NCBI GenBank assembly: GCA_003242735.1
Contig: QGVH01000001.1
Span: forward strand, 124,001 to 188,000
Length of the DNA: 64,000 bases
Source: a bacterium
Lineage (GTDB): Bacteria > Gemmatimonadota > Gemmatimonadetes > Longimicrobiales > RSA9
Direction of reading: 5' to 3'
A program made the translations under genes and the position numbers. Position 1 is the first letter of the stretch, and every line of letters begins with the position of its first letter. Below, in pieces: positions 9,731 to 17,008 of this stretch. The notes beneath the pieces are model-generated. The model was not told the DNA's origin, searched no databases, and was given only the letters and a program-made list of their open reading frames with translations.

Positions 9731-9744
9731 GCAAGTGTGGTGCC
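9731..9744 (-). promoter_or_regulatory. Sigma-54 (-24/-12) promoter, exact core match
   Basis: On the minus strand the bases read GGCAC-CACAC-TTGC, preceded by T, which matches the TGGCAC-N5-TTGC consensus at every fixed position with the required ten bases between GG and GC. The predicted start is about 9719, giving a 26-base leader with AGGGGG before GTG 9693. It lies in the 170-base gap after the GT39 gene and so gives the downstream genes their own regulated promoter inside a longer run. Confidence 0.72.
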
Positions 9745-9863
9745 AGGACCGGGATCGCCTGGGGCCGCGCGCGGGGGCGTAACGAGCGGTAACGATCGAG
9801 TAGACCCATAGCCGCCCAGCTCCAACACCTGTGGTGGCTCCGCTACATAGGCGAGGCGTGACG

Positions 9864-11327
9864 TCAGCGCCCGTCGGGCGGCGTGCCGCAGAGGTACAGG
9901 TCGACCCGGTACATACGGTAGTCGAAGCGGGGCCGCTCGTGGGAGTGTATCACGTAGCAGTGCCGATCCAGCCAGGCCGCGACCTCGCCGGAAGCGTCAT
10001 GGACGATCCCATCACGGCGGACCCAAACAACCGCCCAGAACTGCCCGTGCCCAGCGAGTGTCTCGTCCAGATGGGCGGCAGTCATCTTCAGCTCGCGCCC
10101 GAGGAGCTGGGGGGCATAGTGGCGCTGAAGGGCGATCGGCGTCGTGAGCACCGGGAGATCTGGCGCCGTCGTCTCGATCACCCGAAAGGCCGGACGCGGG
10201 TCGAACCGCATGCCGTCCGACAGATGTGATACGAGCGACGGTGCAATGCCTGCCACGATGACCGCCATGACTGCCCCCGCGATGACGTCCTTCCCCTGCT
10301 TCACCCGCTCCCCTATCAAGTGGATCAAGCCACCGGCCGATACGAAGACCATGGGCAGCATCACGACCGCATAGTCCGCATAGACGTTCGTGACGAATGA
10401 TGCCGCGAAGAGCGTGACCATCGTGCTCGCCACGCCCAGCCCGGCGACAGCAGCCCAGCGACGCTGCCGCGGCGTTCTCCCGAGCAGGAACAAACCGAGC
10501 GCGCCCAGCGCACCAGCGGTGAACATCACCGGGGTCAGCCATTCGACGATCGCCGGCATGAGCCGGATCGTCGCCTCCAGCCCGCGGCCGCCAAAGTTGC
10601 GCAAGGAAGATCCACGCCCTTGAGCGGCAAGGACGATGTACGCCGTGCCTGTGACGGCCAGGAATGGGCCCCATAGCGCGGCCCAAGCACGGCGCGACGG
10701 CCAGGTCCAGCCCACTTGACCCAGCGGGCCGACCAACGTCAGCGCGAGCACCACGCCAATGACGGGGAATACGAACGTCGGATGCGTCGCCGTGCCCGCC
10801 AGGAGCACCGCCAGCGCCGCGAGATAGTCCCGCCGCCGATCAGTTTCATACGCGCGAAGCACGTACAATAAGAAGGCAGCGGACAGCAGATAGAGCAGCG
10901 ACCCGTACCGCGCCATTCCCGAGACGTGGAGGTGCCACGGCGCGAGCGCCACCCAGAGAGCCGCGGCGAAGGCACCGAGCCGGCCGAAGAGCTCGTATCC
11001 GAGCCTCCAGGTCGCATAGATGCCCAGGATTCCGAAAAAGAATGGCATTAGGCGCATCCCCACGTGCGTGGGCGGCACCCACTCGAAGAGGAGGTGCTGT
11101 AGGAGGTAGTAGAGCGGGCGCGCGTCGATCCCGGGCCGGAGAGGCGAATCGAACAGGTGGGTCGCCTCGACCAGTGTGTAGACCTCGTCCTCCTCGAAAG
11201 GATAGGAGTCGAGGCCGTAGAGCCGCAGCGCGGCAGCGGCACCGAGGACGAGCACGAACCATCGAGCCGCCCGGTAACTATCGTTCCGGGAACGGCTTTG
11301 ATCGGAAGCGGCGAACGAATACGGCAT
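9864..11327 (-). CDS. GT39/PMT-like integral-membrane glycosyltransferase
   Basis: A 487-residue polytopic membrane protein with about 11 hydrophobic helices. After the first helix comes the acidic pair in YPFEEDEVYTLVEA, the position of the catalytic Asp/Glu in GT39/ArnT-type enzymes (GT-C fold), then a long loop with RPLYYLL. These enzymes use polyprenyl-phosphate sugars in the periplasm. A soluble C-terminal region of roughly 130 residues follows the last helix. It sits 13 bases downstream of the neighbouring glycosyltransferase gene, and the GT2 gene on its other side could make its lipid-linked donor. The start at 11327 gives a short polar leader before the first helix. Confidence 0.85.
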   Translation of the reverse strand: MPYSFAASDQSRSRNDSYRAARWFVLVLGAAAALRLYGLDSYPFEEDEVYTLVEATHLFDSPLRPGIDARPLYYLLQHLLFEWVPPTHVGMRLMPFFFGILGIYATWRLGYELFGRLGAFAAALWVALAPWHLHVSGMARYGSLLYLLSAAFLLYVLRAYETDRRRDYLAALAVLLAGTATHPTFVFPVIGVVLALTLVGPLGQVGWTWPSRRAWAALWGPFLAVTGTAYIVLAAQGRGSSLRNFGGRGLEATIRLMPAIVEWLTPVMFTAGALGALGLFLLGRTPRQRRWAAVAGLGVASTMVTLFAASFVTNVYADYAVVMLPMVFVSAGGLIHLIGERVKQGKDVIAGAVMAVIVAGIAPSLVSHLSDGMRFDPRPAFRVIETTAPDLPVLTTPIALQRHYAPQLLGRELKMTAAHLDETLAGHGQFWAVVWVRRDGIVHDASGEVAAWLDRHCYVIHSHERPRFDYRMYRVDLYLCGTPPDGR

Positions 11328-11339
11328 CGAAGTGCTTCG

Positions 11340-12293
11340 TCAAGCCAGCTTGAGATGCTCGAAGGCCGTCTGCAAGTAGTAGCCGGCGAGCTGACGGGGA
11401 TGCAAGTAACGATCGAAGAAATCTCGGGCGTTGCGGCTCAGTCGTTCCCGTTCGTCAGGATGTTTGAGGTAGTACTCGCAGGTAGAGAGCAGGTCGCTGA
11501 GATCGGGGCGGACATACGCCACGTGTATGCGGTCCTCCAGGAGCACGTGCAGGCGATTGCGTGGCTGGACCGCGACCACGCACGCGCCCACGGCCAGGTA
11601 ATCGATCAGCCGGAAGCACAGGTCGCCATTGCCGGGCAGGTCGATGCAAACCTGCGCCGCTGCAGCCTCGCGCAGGTACTGACTGTAGCGAACGCGGCCC
11701 GCTCCTCCGAGGAACCGAAATGAAGTCTGATCGGTGAGGAGGGCAAGGGCCCGGGAACGGATTTCCACCCCGGCCTCAAGGCCGAAGCGGCCATACACAT
11801 CCCAGTGAAACTCGCCGCGTTCTCGCAGTCTGCGCAGCGAGGACAGCGCGCCATAGATCATCGGTGAGGCGGGCACGAAACCGCCGGGGTACACGTTTGA
11901 CGAGCCTGGGAATCCTCCGACCGGGTGCTGCATCTTGAAGTAGACCGCCACCCGCCGTGCGCATTCCTCGTTGATGATGGGATAATCGCTGTAATCGAAC
12001 GCGATCTCGTATGCGCGGCCATCGACGAGTAGCCGAGCCAGAGCGATCCCGCTGTAATCTTGGGAGAGCATCTTCCGCCGAACGGGCACCCAATCGCTGA
12101 GACCGATATGAACGTGGACCATCCATTTTTCCGCGGGCGCCCGGGCGTAACGCGACGGCCACTCGAACTCGGACACCTCGAGCAGTCGCGGATCAGGACG
12201 CCACGTCGGCGGAGCTGGAGGTGCGCCACGACGGAGCTGCCAGTAGCGCTCCGTGACCAGACTGCCCAGAGTCGCGATCAATCCATTCCCCAT
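11340..12293 (-). CDS. Glycosyltransferase, family-1-like
   Basis: A 317-residue protein. The C-terminal part resembles GT-B donor domains: QVCIDLPGNGDLCFRLIDYLAVGACVVAV carries the R-x-x-[DE]-Y/A-x-G-x-x pattern seen in glycosyltransferases found beside EPS genes, followed by the helix ending RNARDFFDRYLHPRQL. The N-terminal part (HIGLSDWVPVRRKML, MQHPVGGFPGSSNVYPG) is not one I can place. It appears to be the first gene of the long minus-strand run: ATG 12293 has GAGGGG seven bases before it, and over 1 kb of non-coding DNA lies upstream. Function as a glycosyltransferase is likely; the sugar is unknown. Confidence 0.75.
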   Translation of the reverse strand: MGNGLIATLGSLVTERYWQLRRGAPPAPPTWRPDPRLLEVSEFEWPSRYARAPAEKWMVHVHIGLSDWVPVRRKMLSQDYSGIALARLLVDGRAYEIAFDYSDYPIINEECARRVAVYFKMQHPVGGFPGSSNVYPGGFVPASPMIYGALSSLRRLRERGEFHWDVYGRFGLEAGVEIRSRALALLTDQTSFRFLGGAGRVRYSQYLREAAAAQVCIDLPGNGDLCFRLIDYLAVGACVVAVQPRNRLHVLLEDRIHVAYVRPDLSDLLSTCEYYLKHPDERERLSRNARDFFDRYLHPRQLAGYYLQTAFEHLKLA

Positions 12294-13153
12294 GGTGGCC
12301 CCTCGAGCGTTGCGGATCCGCGGAATGGAGCGGTTGTGGGTCGCACCCGACGGTCGCGCTACCGCGCCCGCGGCCGGCTTCCGACCAGCAGGGTGGACGA
12401 TCTCTTCACGCGACCGGCAAGCCGCGATTGCTAACCGTACAGCAGGACCATCTCCGAAACCCTAACCATTCTAAGCTCGGTTCAAATGCGAACTCCGACG
12501 GCTCGGCGCCGCTGACCGGTTCTCTGAAACGACGCGCACACGCACGCGCACGAGTGGGAAGATTCCAACCCCTCGACCGGAATCACGAAAGCGAGCATCC
12601 CCGTCTACCGGACGTGGACGGCCCCAGCAGGGCATGACTTTTCTCGACTGTGGAGCCGCCGACAGATCGTGCCAAGGCCCGACCCACGTTGGTCGCGGCG
12701 CCCGGCCATGGCAAGCGCCCCGGCCCAATGCAACGTTCATTCCCTGCCGAGGCTTTCCTTGGGGAGGCAAGCCAGACCGGTCTTCGGACACGCTGTCCAG
12801 CCGCGTCTCCCGGCGAGGGTGACTAATGACTAAGAGGCCGCAGGGCCCGCGGCGCCCCCGCACGCCCCCTGCAAGTCCGCCAGCCGTCGTTCCACGCTGC
12901 ATCAGCATATCCATCCGATCAGTTGGCCTGTCGCTCCGAAGCGCTGGGTGTGGCGTCGCTGTCACATATGGGCTCCGGTGATTCTGTGGCGAGGCCATCA
13001 CCAGCGCCTGGTCCCACCTTCTTGGGGCAGCCGGGGCGGGCGGCAACAGATCTGATTAGAGGCGGAAGGTGGGCGATGTCACCAGTCCGCCAGGCGGGGA
13101 TGAAGCGCGGCCCCCTGGTCGGGCCAGTCCAGCGACGGGCTGAGGATGCACAG

Positions 13154-13190
13154 CGACCCCGCCCGCGCACGTTGCGCAGGGACGGGGTCG
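13154..13190. other. Long GC-rich hairpin
   Basis: CGACCCCG (13154-13161) pairs with CGGGGTCG (13183-13190). Inside it CCC pairs with GGG and GCGCA pairs with TGCGC around a CGT loop, leaving only single-base bulges. This gives about 16 base pairs in 37 bases. It lies about 160 bases beyond the end of the lipoprotein gene and may be a back-up terminator or an RNA-protecting structure; there is no U-tract. Confidence 0.5.
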
Positions 13191-13299
13191 GTGGACTTGC
13201 GTCCGCGCGTTCGGGCACGCGGCTCAGGATCCGGCCCGGTAGCGGTGCTACTCGGTGGAGTGCTGAGCGATCACGCCCGATCCCGGGCTTGGTGAGGCC

Positions 13300-13330
13300 G
13301 CGCGCCGGCGATTCCCGAAGGCCGGCGCGC
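13300..13330 (-). terminator. Hairpin terminator after the Ig-like lipoprotein gene
   Basis: Perfect ten-base inverted repeat GCGCGCCGGC / GCCGGCGCGC (13300-13309 and 13321-13330) with an 11-base loop, 20 bases beyond the stop codon. There is no T-run, as is common in GC-rich genomes, so it may need Rho or act as an RNA end-protector. Confidence 0.6.
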
Positions 13331-13349
13331 AGGGTCTCCGCTCAAGAAA

Positions 13350-16300
13350 TCACCAGCCGGGGTTCTCGCGCCACACCGAAACACGCCCCCACCACAGCGA
13401 CATCTCCTCCGCCGGCCCCTGGTTGAGGTTCGCGCCGAGCGCCACGCCGTAGAACGCGTCGTTCGCGTATTTCGGATCGGCCCGGAGCCCCGTGCGCGAG
13501 TAGACCTTGCGGCCGTCGACCCACGCTTCGAGCGCGCCGTCCGCCGCGTCGGCGCTCGACGGGAACTTGAAGTGCAGCCGGTAGACGTGCCACTGGCCGT
13601 CCCAGTAATCCTCGGCGCGGAGTCCAGGGATCACGTCCTCGATCGTATTGCCTGGAGGGCCACCGATCGTGAGGCGGCTGCCCTGCTGGCCGATCTTCAG
13701 CTCGAATCGGCCTCCCTGGTAAATCAGCCCGAAGATCCACTTGTAGTCGGGTGCACTGGTGCAATTCCACGAGGCGGGTGCGCGGGTCTTGAAGTTCTGG
13801 CTGAACTTCGCGACGACCTCGATCCACAGCTCGCGTGGCTCGTTGCCCGATCGACGATTCGGAGTGTACGTCGGCAGTAGCAGGTCACGGCCAATGGAGA
13901 AGTCCTGACACCGGCTGGACGAGTTCGTCCGGTTCGGGAACGTGTACCTCATGCTGCGGTTGCTCGATCCGTAGCCGGTGCTCGTGTCGAGCGTGATGTG
14001 CTGCTGGCCTTTGTCGCCCCACAGGCGGGTGCCGTAGATCCCGCGCGGGTCGCTGAGCATGTGCTGCGTGCTCGTGTACGTGGAGAAATCTTCGAACACC
14101 CACGGTTGCACCGAGCCGCCGCCCTGCTGCGTAACGGTCACCGTCGCCTGCCCCGTCCTCCCCTCGCTCGTGGCCGTGATCGTCGCCGTGCCCGGCGCAA
14201 TGCCGCGCACGAGCCCGCTGGACGTCACCGTCGCGACCGATGTGTTGGAGCTCGACCACGTGATGGTGCGGCCGCTCAGCGCGTTGCCGTTCTGGTCCCT
14301 GGGCGTCGCCGTGAGCTGGAGCGTTCCGCCGACCTGGATCGTGCCCGACGAGGGCGAAACCGTGACCGTGGCGACCGCCGGCTGCGTGCTACCGCCGCCA
14401 TTGCTCCCACCGCCGTTGCTTCCACCGCCGCTGTCGCCACCGCCGGAGCTCTGGTCACCGCACCCGATGCGTTGCGTGCTGACCACCAGGTTGTCGATGT
14501 AGCGCTCCTGCTGGCGCGGGGAGCCGTCGTTCCAGTAGTTCTCCAGGAACAGCGCGTTGATGCCGTAGGCGCTGTAGTTGCCCACCCAGTTCAGGTTCGT
14601 GGCGCGCGCCTCGAGATTGCCGTTGATCCAGAGCTCGAAGACACCGTTGCTCTGGCCGGGATCGTTCACCCGGACCCGCGCCTCGACGCAATACCACTGG
14701 CCCACGTGCGCGGCATCGAAGAGCGGCGTCTTGCCGACCTGCGCCCCGAGCCAGCGGAGGTTGGCGAAGTCGTTGTATTTGGTCGTGCGGACGTTCCCCT
14801 GCGTATCCGTCCCCGAGGCAGGGTCGAGGACCAGGTAGTTGTTCCCAGCGCCGCCGCTCCAGACGTGCGCGATGAGCGCCTCCGACCAGTTCGAACCGGC
14901 GAAGACAACTGCCCGGGCCAGCTTGTCGCCGCCGCCGCCCGTCCACCCCGGCTCGTTGCGCAGATAGAAGCGCCAGTAGATCTCCCGGTAGTTGGCCGTA
15001 CCGCCGTCGACCGGCCGGAAGTACGAGTCCGGCGTCCTGCCGAAGGCCAGCTTCAGCGAGCCCGCGTTGACGTCGCCCGCGTTGAAGCGTGCGCGCATGG
15101 CGCCGGAGCCGCCCACGCCGACCCCGGTGGCCCGGACGAAGCGGCCGCCGCGGCTGTCGTACTCGAAATACTGCCCGAGCCGGTCCTGGTCGAAGTCGTC
15201 ACACCAGATCCACCCGCTCTGCGGCCGCGAGCACTCGTTGACCAGACCCGCGGTGCCGCCGCTGCCGCCGCTACCACCGTTGCCGCCACCCCCGGTCACG
15301 GTGATCTGGGCGCTGGCGCTCTTGCCGTTGCTCGTGACCGTGATCGTCGCGCTGCCGGCAGCGATTCCGGTCACCAGGCCCGTCGCGTCGACCGTCGCGA
15401 CCGAGCTGTTCGAGGACGTCCAGGAGAACTGGGCATCCGGCACGACGTTCCCGCCGGCGTCCTTCGCCGTCGCCTCGAGGCGGTAAGAGGCCCCGACCTC
15501 GATGGAACGGGAAGTCGGGTTCAGCGAAACCGATGCCACGAGCTGACGGACGACGGCGCGCGCGGTGTCCGCCTTGCCGCAACACGGTGCCGCCGCCACG
15601 ATGAGCGCGGCCCCCACCGCCTTGGCTGTGACGATCCCCATGTTGTCCACCGTGGCGATGTCGGGGTGGAGCGACGTCCACGTGATCCGGGCCCCGGACA
15701 GGACGCTGCCATCCTCGCCGTACGCCCTGGCGGTAAACTGCACCTTCGAGCCGAGTGCGTCCAGGGTATCCGCCGCAGGCATGATCTCGACACGGGCGAC
15801 CTGGGAGGACGGTGAACCCGCGACGGTGACCGACACCGTGTCCGCGACGTCTCCGGCACGCGCGACGATCCGTGCGGTGCCGTACCCTACCGCGCGCACC
15901 ACTCCCTCTCCGCTCACGACGGCGACGGCCGGATCGAGCGAGGACCACTCCACCTTCGCACCTTCGACCTCGTGCCCGTTCCGGTCCTGGGCCACTGCGA
16001 CGAAGCGGATCGAGTCGCCGATCTCAACGACCACTGCCAGGGCGCCGTCCAGCGGGGGATTGCCTCCCTGGTCGGCCCCGAACGGGATCACCAGCAACGA
16101 CGCGACCTTCTGCTGCACGGTGATCGTGGCGGTTTCCGACCGCGAGGCCACGGATACCTCGATCTCGGCCGTCCCAGGCCGAACCGCGGCGACCTTCCCG
16201 TTCCGATCGACCGTCGCGACGTCCGGATTCAGGCTGCGCCACGAAAGCGGGGCGTTGGAAACCGGGACACCGTCAACCGATACCTCTGCGGAGATCCGGA

Positions 16301-16454
16301 CCGTGTCACCCAACGCCTCCAACGTGGCGCTGCTGGGCGATAGCCTGATTTCGACCAGTTCAGGATCCACCCTGAGCAGGTCGTCGTACTCACAGGCAGC
16401 AAGAACCAGTAGCCCCAGCAACAGCAGGCCACCTTTGAACACTACCCAACGCAT
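13350..16454 (-). CDS. Large Ig-like (Big_2) lipoprotein with two lectin-like beta-sandwich modules
   Basis: A 1034-residue secreted lipoprotein, probably a cell-surface adhesin or matrix protein. Residues 1-21 form a lipoprotein signal ending LVLAAC, with Cys21 to be lipidated. Then come four bacterial Ig-like Big_2 repeats of about 90 residues, each with the W-x-S-x-[DN]-x-x-V-A-T-V core and a G-x-A-x-I strand. A Gly/Ser linker leads to a beta-sandwich of about 250 residues resembling polysaccharide-lyase or concanavalin folds (IYWRFYLRNEPG, FELWINGNLEA, YIDNLVV). A second Gly/Ser linker, a fifth Big_2 repeat and a second beta-sandwich (ELWIEVVAKFS, LEAWVDGRKVYS) follow. ATG 16454 has GAGAGG ahead. 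Expression is probably set by the sigma-54 site at 16664 and the c-di-GMP riboswitch at 16518-16612. Longer in-frame starts would sit inside the riboswitch. Confidence 0.88.
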   Translation of the reverse strand: MRWVVFKGGLLLLGLLVLAACEYDDLLRVDPELVEIRLSPSSATLEALGDTVRISAEVSVDGVPVSNAPLSWRSLNPDVATVDRNGKVAAVRPGTAEIEVSVASRSETATITVQQKVASLLVIPFGADQGGNPPLDGALAVVVEIGDSIRFVAVAQDRNGHEVEGAKVEWSSLDPAVAVVSGEGVVRAVGYGTARIVARAGDVADTVSVTVAGSPSSQVARVEIMPAADTLDALGSKVQFTARAYGEDGSVLSGARITWTSLHPDIATVDNMGIVTAKAVGAALIVAAAPCCGKADTARAVVRQLVASVSLNPTSRSIEVGASYRLEATAKDAGGNVVPDAQFSWTSSNSSVATVDATGLVTGIAAGSATITVTSNGKSASAQITVTGGGGNGGSGGSGGTAGLVNECSRPQSGWIWCDDFDQDRLGQYFEYDSRGGRFVRATGVGVGGSGAMRARFNAGDVNAGSLKLAFGRTPDSYFRPVDGGTANYREIYWRFYLRNEPGWTGGGGDKLARAVVFAGSNWSEALIAHVWSGGAGNNYLVLDPASGTDTQGNVRTTKYNDFANLRWLGAQVGKTPLFDAAHVGQWYCVEARVRVNDPGQSNGVFELWINGNLEARATNLNWVGNYSAYGINALFLENYWNDGSPRQQERYIDNLVVSTQRIGCGDQSSGGGDSGGGSNGGGSNGGGSTQPAVATVTVSPSSGTIQVGGTLQLTATPRDQNGNALSGRTITWSSSNTSVATVTSSGLVRGIAPGTATITATSEGRTGQATVTVTQQGGGSVQPWVFEDFSTYTSTQHMLSDPRGIYGTRLWGDKGQQHITLDTSTGYGSSNRSMRYTFPNRTNSSSRCQDFSIGRDLLLPTYTPNRRSGNEPRELWIEVVAKFSQNFKTRAPASWNCTSAPDYKWIFGLIYQGGRFELKIGQQGSRLTIGGPPGNTIEDVIPGLRAEDYWDGQWHVYRLHFKFPSSADAADGALEAWVDGRKVYSRTGLRADPKYANDAFYGVALGANLNQGPAEEMSLWWGRVSVWRENPGW

Positions 16455-16517
16455 GCGACAGCCTCTCGACAGGGAAACGACAACACAGCCGTCGGGCGAA
16501 GCCAGGGGAGAGACCCC

Positions 16518-16612
16518 GTTCGCTGGCGGCCAGGCAGGCATGGCGGGAAGGGTCTCCCGCTTTAGCCCCTTAGCTCTGCGTCCCCGTCTTTCGGCGGGTT
16601 TGCTCTGAGCAG
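16518..16612 (-). ncRNA. Cyclic di-GMP-I (GEMM-I) riboswitch aptamer
   Basis: On the minus strand the leader carries the GEMM-I signature in order: AGAGCAAACC, a GAAA tetraloop hairpin, GGGACGCAGAGC (consensus GGACGCAAAGC with one A to G change), GGGGCTAAA, a variable hairpin (GCGGGA/TCCCGC), then CCATGCCTGCCTGGCCGCC, which matches the A-U-G-N-Y-N-G-C-C-N-G-G-N-N-R-C-C receptor strand. Downstream of it GGGG and CCCC can pair around TCTCT with flanking CCA/TGG (16502-16526), a possible expression-platform stem. The aptamer ends about 64 bases before ATG 16454. Genes behind such aptamers are commonly adhesins and matrix proteins. Confidence 0.87.
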
Positions 16613-16663
16613 CGGACCTGGGTACGGGTTGAAACGCTCGCCGCGGTTCGACTCCCCGCGTCG

Positions 16664-16677
16664 GCAACAGCGGTGCC
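16664..16677 (-). promoter_or_regulatory. Sigma-54 promoter, exact core match, upstream of riboswitch
   Basis: Minus strand reads GGCAC-CGCTG-TTGC (GG at 16677-16676, GC at 16665-16664) with ten bases between the GG and GC. The predicted start is near 16652, about 40 bases before the c-di-GMP aptamer, giving a leader of about 200 bases. The sigma-54 activator gene at 20527-22059 is close by. Confidence 0.72.
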
Positions 16678-16777
16678 CCGGGCCGGAGTGGGTGGGCAGG
16701 GTGCGCGGAAGAGGCGGAATTGCAGAGGATCCGGCGCTGCCGCCGGGCCCGAGAAGGCTCCCGGCTCGGTGGCGGAC

Positions 16778-16792
16778 GGGAAACTCGTTGCC
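16778..16792 (+). promoter_or_regulatory. Weak sigma-54-like element
   Basis: Plus strand GGGAA-ACTCG-TTGC at 16778-16791 keeps GG, A and TTGC with correct spacing (seven of nine fixed positions). A second weak candidate, TGGCGG-TAATC-GCGC, lies at 16878-16892. Either could serve the GT2 gene at 17009. Confidence 0.3.
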
Positions 16793-16859
16793 GCCCGGAT
16801 CGAACTCTTTTCATTGATCCGGCTGCGCCCTGGGGGTGCGGAGGAGCAACGCCGGCAAT

Positions 16860-16878
16860 ACATTTCGGGCCGAAATGT
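16860..16878. promoter_or_regulatory. Perfect 9-bp-arm palindrome, possible operator or enhancer
   Basis: ACATTTCGG-G-CCGAAATGT is a perfect inverted repeat with one central base. It is unusually AT-rich for this DNA. It lies in the divergent region between the lipoprotein and GT2 genes, about 180-200 bases upstream of the sigma-54 site at 16664, a usual distance for an NtrC-type activator site. Confidence 0.5.
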
Positions 16879-17008
16879 GGCGGTAATCGCGCAATGGCCC
16901 CGCCGCCCGGGCCTCCGCCGCTACGGCGCTCAGCGCCGCGCCGTCGGCACGCGCCGTGCTCTCGCGCCCCGCGGCTGCGAAGTCGAGCTCACCTGGAGAA
17001 ACCCGTTC

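Larger units (their letters stand above)
12294..13349. other. Gene-free region of about 1.05 kb
   Basis: No convincing gene. Open frames here have arginine/proline-rich composition and no domain pattern. The stretch should contain the promoter of the 12293 gene: a TAGAAT -10-like box lies at 12468-12473 (minus) but without a clear -35 box, and a sigma-54-like element with intact TTGC but weak -24 (GGAAT-GAACG-TTGC) lies at 12730-12743 (minus). Two hairpins, at 13154-13190 and 13300-13330, follow the lipoprotein gene. The rest is unexplained. Confidence 0.5.

Noticed and set aside
9694-9828. ATG-like start at 9828 for the GT2 gene
   Set aside because: The added 45 residues have no homology, and the sigma-54 promoter lies inside them; GTG 9693 has a good Shine-Dalgarno.
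12661-12674. Minus-strand TGGCACG near 12668 as a sigma-54 -24 box
   Set aside because: The matching -12 position reads CG instead of GC, so the essential pair is missing.
12471-13046. Open frame of 191 codons on the minus strand
   Set aside because: Arg/Pro/Gly-rich translation, no domain pattern, no ribosome site; GC-rich DNA gives many such frames.
14390-14455. Gly/Ser-coding repeat as a CRISPR or satellite repeat
   Set aside because: It is a protein linker of the lipoprotein (GGS repeats), without spacers; a similar stretch occurs near 15260-15300.
14559-14577. Sigma-54-like GGCGC-TGTAG-TTGC inside the lipoprotein gene
   Set aside because: It lies antisense within coding DNA with no gene ahead; it serves as an example of chance one-mismatch hits.
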